Part shown: one piece after another, positions 25,872 to 46,000 of the stretch | How the letters are laid out: the number at the start of each line of letters is the position of its first letter | How positions within the stretch are numbered: the stretch's first letter is position 1 | NCBI GenBank assembly: GCA_003117195.1 | Contig: BDSI01000009.1 | Coordinates: 1,054,001-1,118,000 of the forward strand | Direction: 5' to 3' | DNA: 64,000 bases | Source of the DNA: Eudorina sp. 2006-703-Eu-15 | Lineage: Eukaryota; Chlorophyta; Chlorophyceae; Chlamydomonadales; Volvocaceae | Notes under the pieces: model-generated | The model's database searches: none | The model's input: only the letters and a program-made list of their open reading frames with translations | Told to the model about the DNA's origin: nothing | Made by a program: the position numbers and the translations under genes

Positions 25872-26886
25872 ACCTACCGCCGTGGGCCCTACCGCCGCAC
25901 ATGCCTCAAACCCTGCCCAGAAGGGGTGCCCGAGCCATACCCGCACCCTTTGCCGCCACGTAGCTCCGCGCCTCGCAAAACGGACAACGGCATCGCGTCC
26001 AGCGTGTCAAACCCCATTTGAAGCCGTGCTCGTCTCGAAACGGCCGTCCGGACTCCTACCGCTGCACCACACGTGCCCCTCGAACAAACTGCCTACTCGC
26101 ATCATCCCGTTGCCATGGAAGCCCCTGGAAGTCTCGCCGCTTGCTCCCCGCCGCTGCAATGGACAATGGAAGCCTCTCCGGTTGCTCCCCACTCCAAGCA
26201 CCTTGCGTCAGGGTCGGGACTCACGTTCCCGGCAGCGTCCCGCCGCTGCTGACCATCGCAGTCGTCGCAGCTTCCGTGCTGCTTAGGGCTGCATCTCCAT
26301 TCTCACTTTCGCAGACTTAAAAGCGAATGCAGCCTTACCGCATTTGCCGTTGGCGTCTTCGGCCACCCCGTCGAACAGGGTTTCCAACCGACCCCCAGTG
26401 TCACGCGGGCGCTCGTTACCATACACCAAAGAAGGCAGTCGGTCCTCGTCGTGCACGTCCGTTGATTACTGCCCTGTATTACATCATTGCAATTTGTGAC
26501 AATTTGTGACAAACGCACGGACATTCCGGTATCACGTCACTTAGCGGTGTCGGTTACCTTCCGTCGGGATAGCAGGCTCTGGTCCGCTTGGGAGCCCTTT
26601 CCGCCTGGCCGGTTAAAATGTCCTTTGATTCCATTTCTTAACTTTCGCAAATATAAAACAAGCTTCGTTGAATGCTATGGCCGCCAAGTTCAAGGGAAGC
26701 CCGACTCAAGAATGCCGTCGACTCAACCATTCTTGCTTTCCTTATATATTTCAATGAAAAGGCTCAATTCGGCTTCCAGTAGCAAGATGGGCAGTTGTCC
26801 GTACACGAGGGACTCACGTTGAAGTGACCCCCAGCGGTCCGTACGCTCCTGGCAGCTTGTTTGGCCAAGAGAACTTTGGTTCCGGT
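25872..26886. other. No gene recognised
   Basis: No exon with matching splice signals was found on either strand between the kinase-like fragment and the protease remnant. Confidence 0.4.
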
Positions 26887-27284
26887 TTATTGGAACAACT
26901 GTACCGACGCGGCATTTAGCAACGGGTCTTCCTCAGGGAAGCCTTCCGCCCCGTGCTGCGCGTATTTCGGAATCAAAGTCACTGCACTACGATTACGGGT
27001 TATGATGAGGGCATCCCGCTTGTAGTCTTGTTGAGCTTGCCGAAGTTTCAGCCAATCGGCACTCAAAATGACAGGACTTGAATGATTGCCCATGCGTACT
27101 CGAAGGCGGACTTCACCATGCATCTCACCGGACGCCATCCGGAGGGAACCTTCAATGACTTGCGTTTGAGTGCCAACTGTCTGACGGTTTGTTCATCAAT
27201 TAAACCGTGTGCTGCCCCTAAGCACGAAGCACCGCTGTCGACGAGGATACAGACTGGAAGGTCCATTGCGTACCCGTCGAACAT
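26887..27284 (-). pseudogene. Retrotransposon aspartic-protease remnant (frameshifted)
   Basis: One frame (27284-27063) reads CILVDSGASCLGAAHGLIDE, carrying the DSGA active-site motif of Gypsy-type retropepsins. The following conserved part continues in another frame (27138-26887) as SPVILSADWLKLRQAQQDY, resembling the protease end that normally reads ILG-DWL. The two halves overlap at about 27063-27138, so a frameshift separates them. No reverse transcriptase or integrase domain was recognised downstream, and no LTR pair was found. This is a decayed Ty3/Gypsy-like fragment; the class is inference from the motif order. Confidence 0.5.
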
Positions 27285-28173
27285 CGTGCAACTGTTCCCT
27301 GTTCCCCCATCGTGGAAGGGGGTGAGGGCGGCCTGAAGAGTGCGGAATCGGGGCAGCCGAGTGGACTCAGGGCCTCAAGAGAGCAATACGGCGAGGGTGG
27401 GGCGGTGCCATCGTGAGGGCCACGGTGTTGATCAACACCATCACCAGACTGCCGACGGACCTTTCCATGCGTGGTCACCACAGGCGACCTGCCAACATTA
27501 AACTGGACAGGTCGCAATCAGCTCCTGCTCGCTCCCCGGTGAACTGCTGGATTGGACCTCCCCCCCTAACGCACATACCCGAGCGGGTGATCACGCAGCG
27601 CAGCACGGGCCTGCATGGTTGAGTGGCCTGTGTGGCGGTGCGGATTGGCGGCGCTGCACCGAGGGGGAGGGGTAATGGTGAGGAAGGGGCGTCTTCGATC
27701 CTGCGAGTGGGAGCCGTAACGAGTTCTCGATGAAAGCTGGACCCGGGGATGCGAAGGTGACCGGCTTCATATTTGCACACCCGCCAAAAACTACGAGCCT
27801 CCCCTCTGGCATCTCCACCCTCCTGCCTGGCCCATCCATTATCCCCCTGGGCATTCTACCCTGCCCCCAGGCCATTCCCCGCGACGTGTTGCACGGGTAG
27901 CCTTTGTCTAGCACCTCCAACACCCAGTCAACGCCCACACCTGGCAGCCGTAAGAGAGAACAGATCGTCCTTGTACATCGATGCATTTCATGCCAACGTG
28001 GGGAAGTAGCAGCCCTTGCTTACGCACTTTATTCGCCCGTTATGTTGAACGCATGCACTGTACGGCGCACGACGCATAGACATTTGACTTCTCTGCCTCT
28101 TGATGCGTTGATCTCGTGAATCACAGCGATACTCCTGCACGTAATGTATTATCTAGAGGCAAGCGACCTTTTT
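27285..28173. other. Possible upstream part of the decayed retroelement
   Basis: The minus strand at 27591-27986 holds an open stretch (LVVFGGCANMKPVTFASPGP, then FIENSLRLPL) that may be upstream polyprotein sequence of the same element. It is not in frame with the protease remnant and shows no zinc knuckle. No other gene was seen. Confidence 0.3.
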
Positions 28174-28215
28174 GGGCGGGGCCCCAGCGCGAAGCGCGTT
28201 CGGGGGGCCCCGCCC
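28174..28215. repeat. GC-rich inverted repeat bordering the (GT)n tract
   Basis: GGGCGGGGCCCC at 28174-28185 and its exact complement at 28204-28215 can form a 12-bp stem around an 18-nt loop that itself contains GCGC pairs. The same 12-mer in inverted orientation recurs at 29142-29153. Confidence 0.7.
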
Positions 28216-28231
28216 CCTAGGATTGCCCATG

Positions 28232-29866
<1,635 letters not shown>

Positions 29867-30704
29867 TCAAGCACACACGCAAAGGTATCGGCGGGGGATG
29901 CCCTTCCGGGGGGTAAGAGGGAACACTGCCGGAGCTGAGGCCCCCGGGCACCTGCTTGGAAAACACACAAGCCTGCAGCTACAAGAGATGTCACCCCACC
30001 AGTGCCATGCCCACCTGACCAGTGCCGTACCCACCTGACCAGTGCCGTACCCACCTGACCGGTGCCCCCCCCCCGCCCCGCCCCACGCCGGACCCACCTG
30101 ACCAGTGCCGCCAGCAGCATCTCCCTGGGCGGCATGAGCAGCTGGCGGATGAAGCGGCCCTCCACCCTCCGCGCCCGGTCGCTGAGGGCCTCCACCTCGG
30201 ACCGCTTGGACTCGACCAGCTTGGCCAGGCGGGCGGCCTGGGGCCCCACGGAGGCGGCATTGGGAGGAGGGTTTGCCGAGGCGGAGGTGGGGTGGGGCGC
30301 AACCGGGCTGCAGCGCCAGGGGGCGCCTTGCCGAAGGCCCCAAGCGGGTGAGGGGTGCAGCCGAGGCTCTCACTCTCATGACCCGGATGCGGCTGTCGGC
30401 GGCCACTTCCACACCCGGTGGTTCGAATACCCGGCAGCCCCCGCCCCGCACAGCCCCCGCCCCGCACAGCCCCCGCCCCACATCCAGGCACGCAGCGCCG
30501 GGTCTGTGCCGCCGCTGCTGACCTTATCTCTGCGGCTGGCCGTGTTGGTCGGTAGGCTGCGCCAGAAGTGGCGGCACGCCTCGTTGGCCGCCAGGACGGT
30601 GCGGCGCAGGAAGGCCAGGGTCTCGGGGGGGAGGGAGGACGCGCGGTCGCGGGCGGGGCCGGAGGCGCCCCCGGTCAGGCAGGGGGGCGCGGCTCCGCCG
30701 GGGC
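29867..30704 (-). CDS. TFB1: TFIIH p62/TFB1-like subunit, C-terminal exons
   Basis: Exon 30704-30523 encodes LPPETLAFLRRTVLAANEAC and then RHFWRSLPTNTASRRDK. Exon 30237-30098 encodes AARLAKLVESKRSEVEAL and RFIRQLLMPPREMLLAALV. A final exon with stop at 29867 is likely. The RHFW.S.P..T....KV block followed by a helical R/K/E-rich segment matches the C-terminal part of p62/TFB1, a core TFIIH subunit acting in RNA polymerase II initiation and nucleotide-excision repair. A short middle exon near 30360-30385 (RIRVMR) is plausible, but its phase did not close. The N-terminal PH and BSD domains were not found upstream, so the gene is either incomplete here or has exons I missed. Confidence 0.55.
30003..30112. 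repeat. 20-bp tandem repeat containing a splice-donor sequence
   Basis: The unit CCGTACCCACCTGACCAGTG, read on the minus strand, contains CAG|GTGGGT. It is repeated about three times at 30003-30062 and recurs at the real exon end at 30098. Confidence 0.8.
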
Positions 30705-33042
30705 CTGAGGGACGACGTGCCAGAGCAAAGGGCAACGGGGTGTATGGAGGCATTGGTGGACATTTTCATGTTGTGCTGCTGCCAGAGGGGCGAGGCGGGC
30801 GGAAACAGGGGATGAGCGTATTGCGGGGGCAGGCAGAGCTAACCAACGCAGTGTTGCCAAGCGGTGCGGGTCCCGCTGTCGACCCAAGGTTGCCGCTGTC
30901 GACCCAAGGTTGCCGCTGTCGACCCAAGGTTGCCAAGCACCGCGCTAGCGTGCTGTTAGAACCCAAGTTGTGATGATGACCTCCCACCGCATTCACAGGC
31001 GCCGGCGCGCCATGCGCCCCACGCACCCACCCACCCACCCACGCACCCCCCTTGCGCAGGCCGCCCCAAGGAGTCACCGTAAGCGTGATGTTCCCCCTCC
31101 CTCCTTTCCCCGCTGCAAATCCACCTTCCGCCATGGCCGTCTTGAAACGATATCCCCGTCCGCTCGCTCTGCAGCAATATAGGGGGCGCAGCGGGGGTCC
31201 TGTAGGCAGCAAGCCGGGCAGTCAGAAGCAGGAGCAGTGCTGCCCGGGAGCAGTAAGGTGTGCACCTGCGCAAGGTGCTGCGCGCAGCGCTGGCCAGGAG
31301 AAAGGCTGGTGGTGGTGGTGGTGGTGGCGCGGCCAGACCCCGCAGCTATTTCACGCGCAGTAAAACAGGTGGCGCGGTGACCGCCCATCCTCACCTGCAC
31401 TGACCCCCCGCGACGAGGACTGCGCGGGGCGCTACTGCTACTGCTTCTGTCGTACACACAGAAACTGCATCTAACGATGACGCCGATGTCCCCAGGGGCA
31501 CTGCTCTCCTCATCACTGCTGCGCCCGATGCAGCGGGCCCCGTGTCAGGAACGTGTCGGATGTGGAGACCCACACGGCGTCTTTGTCCTTGCCATGTCTC
31601 ACCACCCTGCCGTACCCACGCAGTACAGTACCATTCGGCCTTGGTCTGTGTCGTAAAACGGCCAAGGATCTTTCCCGCTTCCCCCGCCTGGCCCTCGACT
31701 GCCTGCCTGGCAGCGACCACCACGGCTTGATCTGCTGCATTGTGCACAGGTGGGTGACGGAGCACGGAGGTGAGGGAGAGGCCCCAACTAGTGGGGCGGG
31801 TCGCAGGTTGGATAGGTGGATGGAGCTATTCCGTCGACCCGGGTCATCAAGGTATTGTACGACAGCTTGGTCCCCGTGTGTAGGTGTCGGGGCAGTAGTA
31901 AACGCACAGAAGCGATTCCTGCCGGTGTTCAACGTGACCTTCGTGGTTCATACTTGTTGGAAACTGTGCAACTACCACAATATCGGCGAGACCCCTGAGT
32001 ACGGTGTAACGTCAACGCCACCGCGGACGACGTGTTTCACGCGGACATTTTGCTCAACCGTGGCGCTGCTCCGCACGGATCTTGCGTAACCAGAAATGTT
32101 TCCGGTGGCCCAGAAAGGCCAGCAAGGCAATGCCGGTGCCTTCTGGCTTAGATGCACGGACCCCGGATGGCGCAGCTGAATGAAGGGTGGGGTTGGGAGG
32201 AATCACCCTGTTTTGTACTGTGCTGCACGGCACGGCACCGCTCTGGAGAAGAGTGGAGTGGAGTGGATCAGCCCTGCGTCCGGCCGCCTCGGGGACGCGC
32301 TGAGCAGGGCTCCTGAACGCACCCAACCGACCGACAGACCGCACCCAACCAAGAGCCAGGACCATCCACAAGGGATAATAGCAAGGGAGAATCGCGGCGA
32401 CCTCTCGCCCCGGGGGTGCCAGGGCGCCGACCGGTCACAGCTGCACCCGGGCGGCGCCGAGACGAGGACGTGGCCGCTTGGGCCCTCCTCACGCCAGCAC
32501 CCTCGCTCACTGGTAACGCGCCGCGCGCATCGCCCCACCCACACTTTCCAGAGCGCGAACGATCACGCAACGATCACGTTGGCATCACGTTAAAAGGCTC
32601 CGCAGAGACATACAGGGACGGGCTGCAACAACCTCGCAACACCACACACGACACGAATGGCAGACCAACAGTCCCCCACATGTTCATCGTTCAGCTCAGC
32701 TCCATCAACAGCCGCACGCACCCACAACCCGCTGCGCTCTACGGAGGCCCCAAGGAGCGTGCCACAGGAGGGGGGAGGGCGCCGCCCTGCACCCGGATCC
32801 GAACTCACTCATGGATGGACCAAACAGCACTCCGGTTGTGGTACGGCCGGGAGTGGTGTTCAAGGTGGTAGGGGCGATGGGGGCCACAGGAGCGGCAGGT
32901 TCTCACCTGCTCTCACTATCACCACCTATCACCACCCACCTATCAACACATACACCCATGCCCGTGTCCGAAAGCACGAAGGCAGCACCATAAAGAAGCT
33001 CACGCGGGGTCCCCTGTGATAATAAAGAAGCTCACTAGGAAA
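30705..33042. other. Region upstream of TFB1-like exons, gene structure unresolved
   Basis: A 20-bp unit (GTCGACCCAAGGTTGCCGCT) is repeated three times at about 30878-30935. Coding-like minus-strand frames exist (for example AVWVSTSDTFLTRGP near 31540 and LLGASVERSGLWVRAAVDGA near 32740), but none could be joined by phase or matched to p62 domains. Confidence 0.35.
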
Positions 33043-33228
33043 CATACGTTCAGCCATGCAAGCAACCCTCAGGAACTGAACGATTGCCTCCTTGTCAGCG
33101 GCTATCGGAAAAACGTCGCGGTGCTCCTCCGGCATGAGGGCCAGGAACGCCAACAGCTGCATCCCGCGCACGCCGCAGGAAGCAGCTGCAGGTTTGAACA
33201 CATCAGCCACCTCGTTAAGGCTGACCAT
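33043..33228 (-). CDS. 5' exon of a minus-strand gene, unrecognised
   Basis: ATG at 33228 opens MVSLNEVADVFKPAAASCGV and continues through LLAFLALMPEEHRDVFPIAA and DKEAIVQFLRVACMAE to a strong GTATGT donor (phase 1). It lies 616 bases from the opposite-strand start of the lipase-like gene, so it may be the first exon of a divergently transcribed gene, possibly the one ending at 29867. The sequence does not resemble the p62 PH domain, and no downstream partner exon was proven. Confidence 0.45.
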
Positions 33229-33844
33229 ACTCCCCGCGGCCTTGTGGTCCGTTTTGTAGCATTTAACGCTTATGCGGTTTTATGTTTACATTTCTGGCGG
33301 GTCTCATTCACCTGGTGACAGGGTTTTTTAAAGCCAAATAGTTACATTGTGTCTATCGGTACAGTACTCGAGTACTCCTGCAGAACGGCTTTACTAAGGC
33401 CCCCCTGAGTGCGAGTAAGCAAGAAAATATTGTGCCTGTTTGTTTCTGAGCAAACAACTTCTGCAACAAAGATCAATGGACCCTTCAGGTTCCCTGAATC
33501 TCAGGCTGATTACAGGGTCTGTTAACGGCTCAGCGCCCTGGTCGAAATCATGCTGGCCGATGAAATGTTTCGGGCGTTGATATGTATCCTCAAGTATGAC
33601 CCAAAAACAATTATGCATGTTTGCCGCTTACAATGAACCCTTATCACAAGTACATGTCACAAGTACAGCGGATCCAACGAGAACGGTAACCCTACGTGGC
33701 ACGCCAGCACGACGCCGATTGTGGCAAGCCGACTGATATAATCCGTTACTTCTGATGAAGGAAAAAACGTGCAAGCAACACACAGATTCCTAGCACGCGC
33801 CCGCTATAGTGTATTCGCAGCACCAGACCGTCTTGAGAGACGCA

Positions 33845-39638
<5,794 letters not shown>

Positions 39639-39775
39639 CGCCTCCGAGCCAGGTACCTGCATCCAACCGACCCGAGGCCCTCAAAGTCGCTCTGCGTCAT
39701 CGTGTTTGGGCCCGGAAGGAAGGACGGAAGCCTGCAGTGAAGGTTCAGGAATCTGGACGATGCTGAATGCCCGCC

Positions 39776-39848
39776 GGTCCGTCCGTCCGTCCGTCCGTCC
39801 GTCCGTCCGTCCGTCCGTCCGTCCGTCCGTCCGTCCGTCCGTCCGTCC
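39776..39848. repeat. (GTCC)n microsatellite
   Basis: About 18 GTCC units downstream of the lipase-like stop codon. Confidence 0.95.
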
Positions 39849-41184
39849 TAGCGAGCGGACCCGCAGCAGACGTCGTGCGTGGAGCCCTGTACAGCTAGGC
39901 GGGTTTCGGAGGAGCCCCGAAACCCAACCTATTGTGAGACTGTCGCTATGACGGAGAATTCTTTCTTGTATTATTAGTATTTGTTGTGGAACGTGATAAC
40001 ATGGTATGCCGGTACGGTATGGATTTTGTGCGGTCGGCGGTCGGTCTGCGGCGGCTGTGGGCAGGGCCAGACGGGGAGCTGCTGCGCCTCCTGCACCCCG
40101 CCGATCGCCATACCGGGGAGTGAAGCGGAAGGGGGGGGGCATCCGCCGCTGTCAGTGCGGGCCCTGGAAAACCGCCCCGCTTTCTACACAGCTCTGTTTC
40201 TTACTGATGCCCGAGGTGAGACAGCCTTGCTCCTTCCTCTCCGCGCAGCCGTGCGTGGATAAGCCGTTCCCGGCTGTGGCGCATGGCCGGGCTGCCGCGC
40301 CCTGGTGACCCACTGGTTCGTGTCACTCGCGCGCGATTTTCAGGTGTAGCGCTGCGGCAAGTTGTTTTACCCAAGTTCGGGTCGGGTTCGGGAATCATGT
40401 GTCCGAATGGTGGACGCTGACTCCCCTTCGGAGGCTCCGGCGGGACCTGTGGATATGGTGCCTGGTTGCTACCCTCGGCCACCTCCGCCCCCACCACCCA
40501 CGAGAAGAGGAGACGAGGCAGGTCTGCTCCGCGATTGGGCGGCCCTTGCTCCGCAAGCAAGTGACAGGGGACCGGCCGGCGCTGTCACGCGTTTTCAGGC
40601 GCAGCGCCAACTGAAGTGATCAGTTTTCTGGGATTTCCTCTACAGGGTGTTTCGTTTCCCGTGTGTGTTTCCAACGCACGGTCCGAGTCCGGTACCCCGA
40701 AACCCAGAGCAGGTGGGGTACAGACTGTGGGAGGAATAGGTGTTGATGTGGCGGCGATCTGGCAGCATGCATTGTTATTAAGGATGTTACAGCGGCATGG
40801 CAGCATGCATGCGCGGATGCCCTGCCGTTACCATCGCGTGGGACCCGTGGGTCAATTGTGCGGCGGTCCCCGTGCTTGCAGCGATAAGTACGGAGGCGAG
40901 CGAGGCATCCCCGTGTGCATGCCTGGTCGACAGGGCCATATCCGTTATGATCCCACAGTGAGTATTCGTGAGGCGAGTGGGGCGGCCTGTCATGCTCTTC
41001 TCCTCGGGCAAAGTCAGAGCATTCGAGCCCCTCGCTGGTGAGGTGTGCATTGATGTCCGGTGCCTTGCTGTACAGTCCCTGGGGCATGGCCCTTCCGTGC
41101 AAGCGCCAGTGTAATGTATGCCAAAGCGTGCACAGCAAGGAATCGCCGGTGCGCCAGGAACCCCAGTCGACGGCCTCCCCCGGA

Positions 41185-41360
41185 GATTCGGCGGGTCTGG
41201 CGCGGTTTCCAGGAGATGCCATCCATGGCGCACTGGTAACCTGGTGTGTTGGCCGGTATGGCTGCACGACCCTCTTCTTCCCCTCCCCCGCGGGTGATGG
41301 AGGATGGGTGCGCAGTCCCTGGTAGGGATTGATGAGATGAGGCAGATGAGGCGCCTAGAA
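41185..41360 (+). repeat. Dispersed repeat, copy 1
   Basis: Begins GATTCGGCGGGTCTGGCGC and runs through GTGTGTTGGCCGG and GATGGGTGCGCAGTCC to GAGGCGCCTA. It aligns with 57452-57617 along nearly its whole length, with small indels. No coding capacity was recognised. Confidence 0.8.
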
Positions 41361-43025
41361 CACCCGGTCCATTTTGTAACGGTGACTATATTCAAGAGGC
41401 ACCGCCGCGCCACAACGCTGCGGAAAATGATGAGGGACAATTACAGCACCCAGTGCCGCAGAGGCGCCCAGCAGGGCACCACTGCGTGAGGGGGAGGACG
41501 TTGAAACACCACGGATGACTATGGCGGGACATGGTCAAGTTGCCGACAAAGGCAATAAGAACGCCCGCCAGCCCGACCCCGAAAGCTCCCCGCGACGAAC
41601 ATGCTCAAGGTCTTGGATGCCCAAACCTTGGCCCATGACGATGTGCCAAGTTGCATGGATGAATTTCCATGCAGTGGACCCAGCGTATTCGGCGCGGGAA
41701 ATCTTAGATCTCAGGCTCAGGTCAGTCCCCAATGTCCCACAAGGGGGCCCATTGTAGGGCTGTTGAGCCACAGGACACAACGAGGCAAGGCAACATTTTG
41801 CGTAAAAGTAGTTTTGTCTGCCCGGAAACCGCCTGCCCTTTATGGGATGTTGCTGTCAAGAGCCTTCATGATGTGAGATGATGTGAGATGTGCGAAGTGT
41901 AAGGATGTGAAGAGATGGTCGATCCGGGAGGTATGTGCGACGGCCACGCGGCCACGGCCAGGGATCCGGGTAGTGCTCAGGGACCGCGATGACAATGACA
42001 GAGGCACCCCCACGTGTATTGGCAGGGCGGGGGGCAAGATCTGTTGCGCATGGGCCGTACACCCTGTACAACGGATTGACTGATTCCCGGTTCAATGGCT
42101 CCTCGGCTCTTATGGGCACGGACACGCCGCACATGTTGCCTTTCTACGGAACTTGTAACTAACCACCAGGACTTAGACTAATAGCACAACCAGCATGGAG
42201 CTCAGCTGGGGTAACCTCATATTTCCACTGTTAGAGCCCAAGTTGATGCTGAATAGAGCTGGTTTGTTTTACTGCGTGGTACCTGGTCCACGCACGCAAA
42301 GGTTGGGAATGCATTCGTCCGTTGTTCTGGCCTGGTGACAGGTAGAGGCACGCGAGGGGTGACATTGGGTTTGCCGTGACACGGTTGGCCCATCTGCCGC
42401 TTAGATCCCCCAGTTCAGTTTCTAATCTTAACAATGCTTCAACCTTTACGAATGTAACTCTATATGGTATTGACTCTCCGCGTGTGCAACATGCACGTTC
42501 TGCTCCTCTTCGCTGTCAAACGTGACAGTTGGGTCGTAACAGCGCTTTCTTTCCCATTACGTCCAAGTAGTTATTTTCAGTAATGAAGCTCTTCTTTATG
42601 AATTTGTGCTACATCGCTGCCACACCCCGGAAATAGTGCGGAATTTGTGCTTTTCGACCTTCAAAAAATTTCTCGCGGCCTTCGGCCGCGCTTATCCCAT
42701 TGCCCATATCAGCATAATAACTACCGCTGGATCTACCCATAATTTGTGCAATTTGCCGGTGGGGGTCCAGGGTATATATAATGTGTATCTCAGTTCGACG
42801 ACAAGCGTACAATGCCCACAAGAGCGCTACGTTTCAGGCCATGCATGATACATTGTCTGGGGTTGAGGCACGCGAGTATTAGACGCGGCCTTCAGGCGGT
42901 CTACATCACGTAGTGGTTGTACGGCGTCGCAGGACGGTGGTGCAAAGGCCAACGAATATCGTGTTCAAACAATTCATCGTGTTGTTGACTGAAAGATCAA
43001 ATATGATAAACTACCGTTTTTAAGA

Positions 43026-46000
43026 ATGTCAGTAGATACTGTTTCAATACCGAGACGTTTGCGTGCGAAGCCACCTCCCATAGACCTGAGTGTGATTCCT
43101 TCAGGCACTGGTTCTACACCAAATCGCATACAGCTATGGCCGGCATCGCAGCAGAGGGTCGCCCCTGAGGCCTTGAGTGGCCCTGGCTCGCCGACTCCGC
43201 TGCATGAGGACGGCCACAGCCCAGGGGTAGCATTAAGCCCTTTAATCGGAGAGCCGGTAGAGGGAGGATGGGCAGGTTTGCCTGCGCACATTTTGGAAGT
43301 CATCTTGGCAGCACTCCGAGACTCTCAGGGCCGTTGGCCTTCGCGCAAGGTTAGGATTCAGCACGTGAAGTGCACTGTGTGATTCTCGGGGGATAAGGTT
43401 CTTTATATGTCAGGTGGTGCGGGCCGCGTCCATGGAACTACTTTGTTGAAGGCCGATGCATTTTTGCAAAGGGAATTTTGTGTCTCAAACTTTACCTTGT
43501 CATATTTTATTGTGCGGCGTTTCATGTGTGCTTGCTGCAGCCTGAGAGAAGCTTTCAGATATCGAACCACGCGTTGGGTTTCTTAGCGTACGTGCCCTGT
43601 ATCATGAGTTTCACCTGGTGTTCGAGTTCTCTCAGAGGTATCTGGCCACCGAATTGCTATGCTGCCCTGCAGTCCGTTGTTGCTCGGTGTGTCCTTTGCC
43701 TCAGGCTTGGATGCCCCTTCCCTTGACGACACAGGTCCTCTTCAGCGTGTGCGGAGTCTGCAAGCTCTGGCGGCGCGTGGGTCACACGCTCTTCTTTTCA
43801 AACGTCTGGCAGCACCACTCCGACGTGATCGTGCACCCCTCGCAGCTGTTCACCTTGGTAAGCGTCACAGCGACCTCAAATTCCCCACGCATAGCTATTG
43901 CGGCGTGGGGATCTCGTCAGCACTAGATTGCAATGTCTGAAACTCGGTATCCCTGCTGCCATCACCCACCCATCACCCACCCATCACCCCGCGGGCTCGG
44001 CCAACCACTGCAGCCCCACACATCTGCGGTCGCCCAACCCCTCCCCACACCCCATCCCTTCCGCCCTCTCCTCTCTCCCTCGCTGCTCCCTCTTTACGGC
44101 GGGCCGCCTGCCCCCGCAGAGCCCGCACCCGCTACGGCTGCACACCAGCGACCACCTGCTTCGCTGCTTCGTGCACCGGACGCCCTGCTCCTCCCCCGGC
44201 CTGTCGCCGCGGTTCGGCAGGCTATGGCGGTTTGCACTGTACCTAGGCTCAGATCACCGAGGACTCCGAACCGGGCCAGGGCCAGGCACCAGCGGCGGGG
44301 CCGGCGCCAGCAGCAGCAGCAGCAGCTGGGGCCTCACGGGCGGGACGGCGGCCTCCCCGACCAACCCGCAGCTGCTCATGCTGGCGCAGCAGACGGGCAG
44401 GTGCGCAGGGACTGGGTGGGAGTGGGGGTTCCCGCAGCTGGATGGCGAACGGCCGGGGCCCCCCTTCTCCCATCCCGCGCAGTTTGAAGATGTCTACCAA
44501 TGTCCTATACCCCCCCCGTCGTGCAGGTTTCGATCCCCTTGTGTGCGTTTAGCGATGCAACCAACGCGTATTTGTAAAAGAAAACTGAGTGTATGTGTTG
44601 TTCGATGGGCAAGGCAGGAGTGCGTGTATATAAAAACCGGCAGGCGTGTGTTTGTGTGTTTGTGTGTGTGTGTTGCACCTTGTCATGCTGCGTTTGTGCG
44701 CGGAGGCGGTCATTGGAATTGCTTAAAAGGCTGCAACATTTTAACTTGGTTGGCTGCATGCAGGCGTACCTACCAGCTGCTGCTGGGTCCCTCCGCGGGG
44801 ACGGCAGCGGCGAGTTCTGCGGGCCGGGGCGGGCCGCCGACGCCTTCGCTGGGCTGGCGTTCGCCGCGACGGGAGATGAGCGGCGGCGGCGGGGGCGGCG
44901 GGTCGGGCGGTGACGTGGAATCGGGGTGCCACGGGCAGCAAGGGCCTGCCGACTGTACAAGTCGCCGTGACAGCGGCATTGTGGCGGTGCTTCGGAGCAA
45001 CATCCGCTGCAGCCACTACGAGCTGATACCCGAGTCGTGAGTTGCGAACATTGGGGCGCGGGGGAGGGAGGGGGGGCCGCCGCGCGGTGGCCGGCAGCAC
45101 GGCATAGCCTGATGCCTGGTGGGCGGGCCCTAACCGGGGAAACGGTCGCGCAAGCAGGGGGAGAGAGAGTCGCGCAGCGCTGCGACGTGCCGGGCGTCTA
45201 GGCGATGTGCGGATGCTGGCGCGCATTTGGAAGGATCGTGTGAGGGGGTCAGGTGCTTGTGGCCTTGTGGGTCCAGTTCGCCGCGCTTCGGGCCAACGAG
45301 CACGGCATCCCGAGCCTCCGACCCGCTGCGACCAAGTGCGTCTGTCAGCCAGCCAGCCAGCCTACCGGCGGTTTGTTTGCACATGAAGGTAGTCATTCCG
45401 ACGAGCAGCGCTCTGTGCTGTGCAGCGGGCGACGAGCGTGTGTTGCCGTTCAGGAGGATCGGGTTAGCCGCGCCCCAATGCGCAAGAACGCAGATAGGCC
45501 ACGAAGCGGGAAAGGCCACGAAGCGACTCAGGCGCCATGCATGGTCGGCCGCAACAACATTGGTAGTTGCGCTGCCAGTGCGCCCCTCTGGGGACGCTTT
45601 CCTCGACGTCCCGTCCCGCCACATACCCATCTCCAACCCCGACCTGCACCTCCTCCCCCACCTCACCCCCCGACCCCACCCCCTCGTTCCACACACCCAC
45701 CCCCGGACCCCGGCCCGCCAGATCATGTCCCTGGGCTCGACGCCTGATATCGGTGGCGGGCTACATGGCGCCGCAGGGCGGACCGCCGCAGCCGCTCATC
45801 CAGTTGGAGTACCGACTGCGGGTCCGGGGGATCATGCTGCCCAGGAGGTGCGGCGCGTGTGCGTCGGGGGGTCGGGTGGGTCGGTCAGTCAGTCAGTCGG
45901 CTCTGGGTGGGCTGGGGCGGGGCGGGGGAGGCCCTGAATGTCCGCGACGGTGCGCCCAGGTCCGAGCAAGAACTGTGCGGATGCCACCCCGTGCGGCTGC

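Larger units (their letters stand above)
39639..43025. other. Intergenic region with repeats
   Basis: Between two + strand genes. Contains (GTCC)n at 39776-39848 and one copy of a dispersed repeat at 41185-41360. No exon with splice support was found. AT content rises towards 43026, as expected for the promoter and 5' UTR of the Tubby-like gene. Confidence 0.5.

Noticed and set aside
30878..30935. Three 20-bp direct repeats resembling a CRISPR-like array
   Set aside because: Units are contiguous without spacers and the genome is eukaryotic; a plain minisatellite.
31391..31932. Minus-strand frames upstream of the TFIIH-like exons
   Set aside because: Two competing frames look partly coding, but neither matches p62 domains nor joins by phase.
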